This document shows, one piece after another, positions 53,801 to 64,000 of a DNA stretch of 64,000 bases. The stretch is from NCBI GenBank assembly GCA_016859345.1, contig CM029134.1, positions 13,110,060-13,174,059 on the forward strand, in the 5' to 3' direction. Below the pieces are notes generated by a model. The model ran no database searches. It had not been told where the DNA came from and saw only the letters and a program-made list of their open reading frames with translations. The position numbers and the translations under genes were made by a program. Positions within the stretch are counted from its first letter, which is position 1. The number at the start of each line of letters is the position of its first letter. This DNA comes from Istiophorus platypterus. Lineage: Eukaryota > Chordata > Actinopteri > Istiophoriformes > Istiophoridae.

Positions 53801-54349
53801 ATTACCATCATAAGAAACAAAAACAAACAAAAAAAAAACAACTTGACAGTATTTGAGGTTGTTGCAGAATTTGAATTGTGTTCAAAGTGTGGGAAAAACC
53901 TTAATCATGATAAAGAACTGTTTGATGGGCTCCGACATACAGTTGCTCTAACCTATACAACAGCCTTGAACCTTAGGACGCAGGCTGAGCCCAGTTTGAC
54001 TACCTGTTTTTCAAAAGGCTTGTATAAGACATACTGTACAATCTGCTGCTGCCACATTTCAACAGCACAGCAGAGAGGAGGACAGTGAATGATTCTTAGT
54101 AAGTCATTAACCAGGTAGGCATCTCCGAAGGTGAACCGGACTTACAGTGTATAACTGTCTGTACAGCAGTAGATATGCTGGTACATACCACACGCAGGGA
54201 GCTCCATAGTTTGTTGGTTAACTGCATGTCATCAATTATAAATGAGTTTTCAGGCAAAAGTACATGGATCCCGGGCAGGAGGAAGGAAAGAGAACGTAGC
54301 ACAATACAGGTTCCTCCTAAAGGTGTACCATAATAAACTGGCTAATAAT

Positions 54350-54577
54350 AAAAGTAATGATTACAATAAAAGGGGATAATAATAAGACTAATAATGATAA
54401 TAATCAGACTAAATATAATAATAATAATGATAATAATGATAAAACCTGTAGCAGTGGGTGTTGAGCAGGATCATGGGGGCGGTAGGAGATTTTCGGTTAT
54501 AGATCCAAGATAAAGTGCATAAATACATACATACATAAATACATACATACATACATACATACATACATACATACATG
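54350..54577 (+). repeat. TAA-rich stretch and ATAC tetranucleotide array
   Basis: TAATAATAA/TGATAATAA units at 54350-54445 are followed, after a unique segment, by ATAC units at about 54520-54577. Confidence 0.9.
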
Positions 54578-57500
54578 CACACGTGAACACCACTGAATAC
54601 CACTCTGTGAGGAAAATAATGTAATAATACCTTTCAAGGTACTTAAATTATAAGGAAAAACTCTCCGATTGTCACGCCAACAGTTAAAATACCAACCATC
54701 TGATGTAATGTAATGTCTTTACATTATTCGGTCATTAAAAACTTAAGGTCTTAAACGGCTTAAGTATTTTATCAGGGATTTAACAGAAGAGATAACGCAT
54801 CCTAAAAGCTGCAATTACTGCTCTTATTTTTTCTTTTTAAAGAGAATTGTAATTAATGCTAGTAAGTCCTCATTAACTTTCCAGAACTTAGCAGCCACAA
54901 TGATAATATAATGTGTGTATTTATGGCCCTAACACATTTTTTTATAGTTTACTTGTCGGTGGCCAACATCTGGATACACATTTCATTTTTCCTCCTGAAG
55001 GAGATGTGGCTGTCTTAATTGCACTTTCTCGATAGCGTTTCCTCGAGGCCTCCTTCTACTTAACTGTGACATTTTTCCTCTTTGGACTCAGTTGAATGGG
55101 CCCCACACATCTGTCCTGGTCTGTCTTGGCCCGTCCTCTGTCGGTAGGGGATCCTCACCATGCAGACAGGCTGAGGAAACATTGTGTACACCATGCTCTC
55201 CCAGGCTTCAGCCCTCCTCTCTGATTGCATGTGATCTACACCGTACGTCTGTGGGACTGCATGGACCTATTGCCCCTGCGCTTTTTTCAGGTGCCATAGT
55301 TGAATGGTTTTAATACGTGATGTTATTAAGAAGAGAGAGTTATACGAGGTGCTGAATATACATGAGCTCCCTGTTGCACCACATCACAGCTGCACTTTGA
55401 GTTATATCAGGTTCCCCTTTGAGAGAAAGTAAAAGTGGCCTGTGAATGGTTTTAATACAACTGTACAGCTAGGCTAAATTTATGTGCATATTTACATATG
55501 AACACAGCGTAGTTTAATGGCCGACTACACAGATGCTGTGTCTGTAGCAATAAATCCAAGGTTTCAATAGTGCTGCCTGAAGTTAAAACACAAACCAGGG
55601 TTTGATCCTCGGAGTGAATGTTAAAGAGCTGGAGAGCACATTCAGTAACAGGGAGAAGTGGCCCATGTACTGATTTTATTCATATTCCTATTTGTTCCTT
55701 GATCACTTAAACATCTAAAGGCACATAAGTAGAGGAGATTTAAGGTGTTAATGCACTTTCCCTCAGCAATGACCGCCAATGACTTATCTCCAATTATCCC
55801 CAGGATCTTAGTCATTGCTCCATCGTCATCTCGCAGGTGACAAAGGATTAATTCTAATGCTCAGCGGAGAAGCCTGCTGGAGTCTGTGGGAACGACTCAG
55901 TGTTTGGATGACACTAACAGTTAGAGTCAGCAGGACACCTATCATCCAGTTAAAACCAGACTGAGCTGACGAAGCCAGGCGTGCATGTGCATGCACGTAT
56001 GCAAGCGTGTGGCCAACAGCATGCATCAACATACACGCAGGCAAACAAAAACTCACGCAAACACACAAACGAACACCAGGGGACGGCTCATTGAGGGCCC
56101 AGCTCCCTCCAGTGTTGTCCCAGTTGATGGTGACTTGGGTCACACAGCTGCAAACTCAGCCCTATACATGACTGGAAAAAGAAGAGGAAAGAGGGGAGGT
56201 GGAAAGAGAGAAAGATGACATGGAAGAAGGATTGAAAGAAGAAAAATTGGATTGAGGGAGGCTTTAGCAAAGAAGAAAAACGGAGTAAGGAGATTTTATG
56301 TGCAGCTTAGAAAGGAGAGTTTAATCATCCTGTTTATTTCTTGTTAAACTTGAACAAAAGGCTGCACTGGTTGTTTTTACAATTTTTTTCCAAAACAAAC
56401 AAACCAGTCGAATTACTTATAATATTTCATGAAGCTACCATTTTCTTCTTGTCATCCCAAACTCAGTTATTTTCCAATGAAAATAGACTTTTTTTTATTA
56501 GTTTTTCATTTTCTATGTCATTTGCCCTTTTAAAGATTCTCAGCCATCATCCAGCAGATCCATTTACTCACAGCGCAGATGTTGCCAGTATTCTCAGTGA
56601 TAACATTCTTTGCTTATGATAAACACATGGCGCCAAGATGATTTTTTGATTATTCATTAGTGTTAAAATTCCACATATAGCACATTTTTAGCCCTACAGA
56701 TGAAACGATCAGCCACAAAAACTGATTGTGTGGCAGAGCCCATTGCTTCGCCTCGGAAAGATTTTATGTGAATCAGTCAGTTTAACAGCACGTACCATAA
56801 ATGTCCATTTCTTGGCTTCACAACAGTCTAGTGATGGATTTCAATGCAGCATGTACCCCTCAGCCCGATGTCTGCATTCTGCGGCTGGAGGACATAGATA
56901 CACACAACCAAACCAACACAGACAGTTGAGGTATACAGCACAGTAACATAAGCAGATGAATACAGACAGATGGCAGTGACTCTGTAACCTTTTGTTCTGG
57001 GACATGATCCACCAAACAGTCTATTTATCACAGGCAACATGCAAAGTGGCAGGAATTGCCATTTGGTGTGTTTTGGATCTAGTCCTTGAGTTTCCCTGCT
57101 TATACTTTGCATTAAGTAAAAGCATCATGTTTTATTAGAAAAAGCTTTGTCAAACTTTTTTTCCATATCAAATGGAAGAATATGGTGTGCAGTATGTCAT
57201 CCACTGATCTTTTTACATTTGAAGCTCAAATTGATTTTTAGTGTTGTGTGTTTAAGTATACCAGAACAGGAAAAATAATGAAAAGCCCTACAGCTTGAGT
57301 CAAAGGGCTTGGACGTAGCTAATAACAAAGTGCAGCTATTGCTATTTAACACTGCATGGCAAATTAAGCACACAACCTTTGACCTTTAGTAGAGCATCCA
57401 CAGATCCATAAGTGAGATCCCTTAACTCCATCCAAACCCTTAGAGTTTATCCCTTATCTTTCAGAGCAGGCAATTGTGTGTGCATGTGTGTTTTCATGTG

Positions 57501-60414
57501 TACACATGTTTGCACTAAAACACAGACGGGAATCCTATGGGCTATAGACTAGAACATACCGTTATTTCTTTGTGCAGGGATTTGGTGTTAAGGGAAGATT
57601 GTGGTGTGTAGTACGTAGTGTGACACTCCCTCAACACACTCCTCTGGGACTTTATTTCAGTATTTTCACAGTAAAGTTAGCCAGGACATACTCCTCCAGC
57701 CAGAACAAAAGGTAAAACTTTACATTATGGCCCAAAGCTGTCTGACTTTTGCTGAATCACAGGCTGGTCCCAGATGCTGCAGAGACCCCAAGCTTGTTAA
57801 ATACAATATACTGCATAGCATCATTTGCTTCAGTACTGCTTATCCTGTTGTAAACTGCTATTAGTTCCAGTGAAGGCTAATATAAACAAACTGTATATCA
57901 GTTTATATTAACCGAAATTAAGTGTAGTAATTTCTGGTTAGCAAAGCATTAAAGTGGGCCTTTCTGTTGTCTTGAGAAACTGAATCAAAGCAAATTAGAG
58001 GAAGTTCCTTGTCTTGTCCACTTATCTGTAATGAACAAAGGTTAGCATGTCACACAGGCAGATGTTATTAGAGGAGATTCTCTATCATGGGACTGTTCAG
58101 TTAAACGCAATTCCCCACAGATCCTGAAAGCTACAGATATGAACAAACACACACATCTGCTTGTGGTGTCTTCTGATTCTGCAACAGCTGCTTTTAGGGG
58201 GAAAAAAACAATGTTAGAAGCAGTCCTATGTTTTCTACCATGAAATCATAGTTGAGACATTTCTGTAGAAGAGCACAGCCTATAAAAGAACCAGTCTCTT
58301 GGCGCCTGTAGCTACTATTTATTAAAAGTGCTTGGCACAGCAGCTTAGACCAATAGTTATACTAACCGTCTTACTTAATGTTGTAACTTTTAAGGTCCTA
58401 AACTATGATACAAGCGAGTGTGAATAACCATGAATACAGAATTTATGACATCTCTCCTATACTGAAATGGTATGACACCAAGAGTTTTATTTATTTATCT
58501 TTTTAGCCCTCATTTGTTTGGTCCCCTGCTTCTGAGATTCAGGGAAATAAATTGCTGTTACCAAAAATCAGATGATGATGAATAACCTCATCAGTCTCTT
58601 GCTGTTCTTCTGCACTTGTCCTCCAAAATTTGTGCAGACAGATTTGGTCATGTGTGTGAGAAGATAATTGTCAGAGAACATATAATTGCCACTTGGCACC
58701 ACTTGTGTGGCAGAATAACAAAAACAAGTAGCAGCTCAATTCTATCTCATCCCTTGCTGGAGGCAAAAAACTATTTCAAAAAATGTGTACATTTTAATTG
58801 TATACAATTGGATACCTAAAGCTATGTACTACATTAAGGAGACTAATTAAAACATACTTTACAGAAAACATGGCCTGATGTCTTTTGATGTTTTTAGCAA
58901 TGTGACACCTCATGAAATTTTAGACGGTGAAAAAGACTGACTGACAAATCGATTAAATGTTCATGATCTTAAATGAGTTGCTGACATGATGGGTGTAAAC
59001 ATGGCCAATACAAGTCACCCATACCTTCTGCAGATGTTGTGCAAGAACATTCAGAGCTGAACTGTTGTTTCAGGAAAATAACCCCGAACAATGTGTGTGA
59101 TCAGTGGTTTTTCGAAACTTAAGTGGTTGAACCTGAAGTTCAAGTTCCACGCACATGGAAATTTAGGTGAAATTTTGTTGACTTAGTGGCAGTGTGGTAA
59201 GAATTCCCTTGACAAAATTACTAAAACTATCAAATTATAGACTGCTATTAATTTATTTCTCTACAATTAATATTTGTAGGTCTAAAGGTATACATAGACT
59301 TACATTTCAGACAGACACAGGAAGCATTCTGTTTTAAGTTCTTGTATCTCGAGGGCAGATTTGCGTGAGGCTCCCCACACACTTACAGCATAACATGAAA
59401 TTCGTAACACTTTTGTGTTCTGAATCTATACCATGATTAAATAAACCGTTACAACATTAACTTATATCTAGTAACATGCAGAATATGGTGTTACACGAGC
59501 CTTTCAGACATGTAATGGACTCGTCCGTGCATCAAAATCTGTACACAGCGTCAAATACGATAACCTTCCAACTCCAGGCAAAATGTATTAAATGGAGACA
59601 GAAATGTGAGACATGTGAGACTTAATTAATCATGGTGAGAATGGCTTACTATTGCTGTTACACCTTTTCTTGATAAAGGCAGCTTACTGAAACTGATAAA
59701 GCCACTTAATAAGATTTTGAGTGTTTAGGGGATTGTGAAGGCCCCACGCGCAGTCTGAAATGTAACATAAAATTCCGCTGAGTTAATTCACCTGTGTCAG
59801 CTTGATTTTATGTGAAAAAACAGTAGCAGTTGTATGAAAATCTCTCTGGTGGTGAAGCAGTCTGAAAACATAATATATGACTGACTGGCCATATAAGTGA
59901 GCAAAGAATATGAAATTGGCTCTTGTTTGGCTCCTTTTAGTGTTTTGCTGCTGGGTAAGGTTATTACATCGATAACAAATTTATTTCACATCATGGAACA
60001 TTGGCCCAACTATGAGTTATTACACATATTACCACTGATTAAACAAGGTATGCACAGGGGCATGATGATTGTGCCCTTCAGGTAAAGTAAGGGAAAGTTT
60101 TTTTTTGCTTTGTCTGCCAGAAACAGAAATTCCAGCAGTGTAGAGTTGAAACATTTGGCACCGTTTCAGGAAGCTGTCATTTTCTTTGTGACTCTGTTGC
60201 CATTGTGCTCCACTGAACTGGAGGCACATCATTCAAGTGCCAGTCTGAGCATGGCACTCACAGTCGTGGCTGCATATCCGGAGGTATTGCCAGTGCTCAA
60301 TTGTCTCTTTGTGCTTTGAGAACACAGTCGTTGAGAACAAACAACTGCAGAATAGTGACCAAACAGTCAAAGGGGCTCCTGCCATTTGAACAGCCCCTCC
60401 ATTTGGAAGCTAAG

Positions 60415-60614
60415 ATGGGACAGTCTCAGATGCGTCCCAAGGAAGTCGCCTCTGTCGGGGCTAGGGCGCCTCCTCCCAGGACAGTATGCAACCTCCGCCT
60501 GGCCGAACCACCCCAGAGATTCTGCTGTCACTACCAGCACTTCAGCTATCCCGAGAGAGCCATGAGCTACTCGCCCCCTTACTCACCGAGTCTGTTCAGG
60601 AGGCCAGATCGGCG
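60415..60614 (+). CDS. candidate alternative first coding exon inside the tsc22d3 intron
   Basis: This is an ATG-started frame of 66 codons plus two bases, ending exactly at a perfect donor (CGGCG then GTAAGT). It looks coding: many codons end in G or C, local GC is higher than in the flanks, and the composition is unlike chance intronic ORFs. It starts MGQSQMRPKEV, with PPPRTVCNLRL at residues 19-29, CCHYQHFSY at 37-45 and SYSPPYSPSLFRRP at 51-64. I do not recognise the peptide. The exon ends in phase 2, the same phase as the L-GILZ exon, so it could splice to the same acceptor and give Arg at the junction. A pyrimidine-rich candidate acceptor (GTCTGCCAG) lies at about 60119, so it might instead be an internal exon with leader sequence. 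The in-frame stretch is open upstream to about 60300. It could be an alternative N-terminus of tsc22d3, an exon of a nested gene, or chance. Confidence 0.42.
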
Positions 60615-60620
60615 GTAAGT
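60615..60620 (+). promoter_or_regulatory. consensus splice donor after the candidate exon
   Basis: GTAAGT follows CGGCG. It is the strongest donor-like sequence adjoining an open frame in the right-hand third of the window and leaves the frame in phase 2. Confidence 0.45.
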
Positions 60621-61288
60621 GGGGGCTAGCAGAGGGTATCAGAGAGTATACCGTATCTTGTGTGTAAGTGGATCTTTGGCATGACACAAACATATGACAA
60701 TGACGTTTGTGTACGTTAAGGACAATCAAGAAAAGACGGATCGTAACGGCTGAATGTCGTCGTCTAAATGATAAAGAACTGTGGGTGCAGTATTTCGCTT
60801 GAAATAGCTTGTGGTTCTTGCAGTTCCACTGAAATACAGCGAATGGTTATATTAAGAGCCATTTAAAGCAGCAAAGAGTGAGGGTTTTCATAATGTTTAT
60901 CTTGCCAAATAGAGAGCAACCAACCAAACAAAGAAGCTGCAATCTATTCTCTATATTAGCTGTTTTTAAGGAGTTTAAACACCATAGTAACACATCTGCA
61001 TTTCTCTAATGTGAACCTTGATAGTTTAATTGAAAGTCGTCTTCCAAATTTCCATTAACGGTGAATTCAGTACACACATATGTTTGATGTCGATGTGATA
61101 ATGACCGCCTCTGGCTGTCCTAGTGTATGTAGAATGTTCAGTATTCATTGGTTGTAACCAGCCCTGTTGCACACACTGACAGCTTCTTCTGAGACAGCGT
61201 CTGGCCACAGCCTATGCAGGCTTGCATTCTCAGGCCACATTCTCATACATGTCAAGCATTCCTAATTATCAGTGTGCAGATGGGACTT

Positions 61289-61408
61289 CTATCTATCTAT
61301 TTATCGATCTATTTATCTATCTGTCTATCCATCCATCCATCCATCCATCTACAGTATGTCTATATATCTATATCTGTGTCTATGTATGTATATATATATA
61401 TATATGAA
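61289..61408 (+). repeat. compound TCTA, ATCC and TA repeat
   Basis: TCTA units with TTTA and TCGA variants, then ATCC units, then TATATA. About 0.7 kb downstream of the candidate exon at 60415. Confidence 0.9.
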
Positions 61409-63759
61409 TTTATATGTATATGTATGTACATAAATTTAATGCTGTTCTAACATTGTGGCTGATCTGAACCAAGAAGTGAGCGCAAACCAAAAGAATTGTC
61501 TTTTCTTTGGATTTGTGCATCACTGCTTTATTGTTTGCATCTTAAATGTGGTGCACCAAAACCCCAAAAGGCTTCTCATAACAAAAGCTCGGAGGCTGGC
61601 TACACGTCTCAGCCTCGTTCTTCTCCGGCCTTTGGTGCAAATGAATCACAGTATTATATAATGCATTGGCTCTTATGGAGGGGACATCTAATGGAAACTG
61701 TGGCGTTTCGCCTCGCGTTTGAGTGACTCACTGGATTTGACGCATGCCAAAAACGGTCAGGCGGTAAGTGTTCCACAGAAATATGAAGAACTCTATTTCT
61801 TGAAATGGTAGGATAGGTCAATATCTGTAGTACTTAAATGTTTAAAAACATTTAATCTAAAATGATCTGTGTAAATGTCTTTGACTCGTAAATGTTTGTG
61901 TTGAAGCAGTTGTTAAAATGTGAAAGGAGCAGGCAAAGCAGGAATGTTATGACCATCCTTGTTTACACTGTCATCATCTTACTGCCTGCGGCTCATTACG
62001 TGTGTTTTACTTGAAAAGTGCAGAAAGACTCCCCGCTGTATGCAGTTTCTATGTGTGCATCTCAGCTGTGCCTCAGGTAATCGGTGTGACTCCCTCCTCC
62101 TAAATGGGACTATCACAGCGGGGCAAGGTAACTCAGCCCCTCATCACCAGAACAGGGCCTGATATTAAACCTGGCAGCTGTACTGTCACAGCATGAAATC
62201 TAAGACGACAGGCACTATGGGCCCTAATACCCAGTCAATGTGCTTTCTGCTTAGCCTTGTTAGGCCCACCAAAAGTCAGCCTTTCCACTCTAATTGTTTT
62301 GTTACGTAACAAAAACTCCCTTTTCTCCAAAAAACGTGACAGACCTTGTCCATGCACCGAGGAATTTGATTTACTACACAGAGACCATAGGGCCTTGGGT
62401 CATTTGTTCTCATTTTAAATGCACGTCCACTCTTCCTATGTGGTGCAACCTTGTAGAAAACTTCTGGAGTAAATTTCCCACTATACTGTGAGTCAAAAAT
62501 ATGTGGACTTTATGTGTAGAAATTTTGTGTATTTTTATAAGACAATAGTGCTATATTCCTCATAAGATGCTACTGAAAAATGAACCCATTCATTGGAGAA
62601 GTTCAATAAAAGTTTTTTTTGACTGGCTGATAATGTTCTACCGGTTGCTAGTGCTCTGGAAGAAACCAGCGGAGGCTGTCTAATAGAAATGTCAGTTGTT
62701 CATTATCAGTATAGAATCAGATAATTGTAACAACAGAAGGGAACATAATGTGACAGCCGAGATATGCTGGGTAATTACATTCAAGCTATCAAAACCTGCA
62801 TGGAAGCTTCAGTGAAAACAAGGTCTATTGCTCAACAGCAGCAGCTGTCAGCACTTGGTGCAAAATACTGTGGAAAAAAAAAACAAAACATGGCAGAAGG
62901 TATATCTTTCTTTGTCTTCTGGGGTTGGCCTCTACCACAAACTGTTTATTACACCCTGCATGATGCTCAGTGCAAATGCAAGTTCATAAGATATCTGAAG
63001 TGCGAGGGGTCATCGATTTAGAGAACAGTGCCCAGGATTTGGAGCCAGACTGATTCTTGAATTCCAGTTCAGTGAAAGGATATTGGTACCAAATACAACT
63101 TGTTGTACTTTACACAACAAATACAGTTCTGCGTTACCTCAGACAACCCTGGGACGTGACGCTGCATCCTCCGCACATCAGGCTGAACTGCCAGGAAATA
63201 AAAAGTAAAAGAAAAAAGTGTGGAGTATGACATGTGAACAATTTTAAATAAATAAACGTCCTTTAGTGTATTTTTATAATCTTCCATATTGTTTTCTAAG
63301 CAGGAAAACCAACCTGGAATTGCCGGAGTTGGGAAATTATGGAGTCAGGAAATGTTTTATGGAAAATTCCTTGGTAAACATAGTGTCCAAGAACAGAGCT
63401 GAATTTATCCGCTGCAGGCCCGTGTATTATTCTTATTCACCACTAGAGACCGATAGAGTTCGGATGCAGACTGAGGGGAAATTTACCGGGAGGGCGCATG
63501 GAAAAATACCTATGCACAGGACCCCGTGCATGTTGGTGCTTATGGTGCAGGACGTCCCGTTACGGTCTGCACTAACTAACAATAACTAACGGGAGCAAAG
63601 TGCTGTTGATATTAAAAACGAAAAAAAAAGAAAATAAAGCAAAGCTGAGGAGAGTTTTCAGACAGATTTCAGGTTACAAAAGTTTTCGGCAGGAAAAATC
63701 CAAGACTTGATAGATTAAAAATAAAAACGTGCAGGTCGCCTTGGTCGTAGAAAGTCTCT

Positions 63760-64000
63760 TGTTCAGTGATACACGGGGACGTCGGACGGGACGTTGCGAG
63801 GTTGTTTGCCGCCGGATCCCGCTCTGCGGCCTGAAGGCAGCACAATGACAAGAGGGGAAGTTCAGAAGCGGGGCACATGCAGTGCTGCGTTCACATGCTC
63901 CTCTCGGGCTCGGTATTTTCACCGAGTGTTTACTCGCGACAGGCTGAAATGAAATAGAAAATGAATTGTCACGGCCGCTTTTTTGTTTTGTTTATAAACC
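63760..64000. promoter_or_regulatory. CpG-rich segment with forkhead-like sites at the right edge
   Basis: CpG content rises again at 63770-63950. A forkhead core TGTTTAC lies at 63927-63933, and a palindromic GTTTATAAAC at 63990-63999 contains TGTTTAT. Mammalian GILZ promoters are known to carry FOXO-responsive elements, so this could be the approach to the short-isoform promoter, whose exon would lie past the window. The window ends before this can be confirmed. Confidence 0.35.

Larger units (their letters stand above)
34202..64000 (+). other. tsc22d3: intron 1 of tsc22d3 (long isoform), continuing past the window
   Basis: I looked through this span for the conserved TSC-box and zipper coding sequence (SGASVVAIDNKIEQAMD and HLMYAVREEVE in the family) and found neither on the + strand. 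I also did not see the short-GILZ first exon (VYQLHNFSISFF type). The shared exons therefore lie beyond base 64000 unless they have diverged beyond recognition. Most of the interval is AT-rich DNA without convincing exons. Features that stand out are entered separately. Confidence 0.75.

Noticed and set aside
58281..58290. TATAAAAGAA resembling a TATA box
   Set aside because: No start-site context, open frame or donor follows within several hundred bases.

Overview
The window looks like a gene-poor stretch of teleost (probably percomorph) nuclear DNA. It has no bacterial-type gene packing, many CA, GA and tetranucleotide microsatellites, several dispersed repeats with the look of common fish families, and one clearly recognisable vertebrate coding exon.

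The one firm gene is tsc22d3 (GILZ) on the + strand. The exon at 33855-34195 encodes the N-terminus specific to the long isoform (L-GILZ) and ends in a consensus splice donor. The exons for the TSC box and leucine zipper were not found up to base 64000, so the first intron is at least 29.8 kb and runs off the right edge. This matches the layout of the mammalian gene, where the long-isoform exon lies far upstream of the exons shared with short GILZ.

Layout: 1-12.4 kb is non-coding, with microsatellites, G-rich tracts, a dispersed fish repeat near 2.4-2.7 kb and an AT-rich stretch near 5.7-6.3 kb that resembles a conserved element. An isolated CpG island lies at 12.4-13.3 kb. From 13.3 to 33.5 kb the DNA is non-coding, with a 265-bp foldback element at 14.56-14.83 kb, other degraded repeats and a long TCTA array at 27.2 kb. 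The leader and first coding exon of L-GILZ lie at about 33.5-34.2 kb. The rest is intron 1. It contains a 633-bp terminal-inverted-repeat element (34.92-35.55 kb), a near-consensus glucocorticoid response element (37.2 kb), a TATA-box and small-ORF cluster (38.6-39.1 kb), a candidate alternative first exon whose splice phase matches the L-GILZ exon (60.4 kb), and a CpG-rich segment with forkhead-like sites at the right edge that could be the approach to the short-GILZ promoter.

The regulatory motifs fit a glucocorticoid- and FOXO-responsive gene, but they are sequence matches only. Apart from the tsc22d3 exon and the visible repeats, every gene-like call here is tentative.
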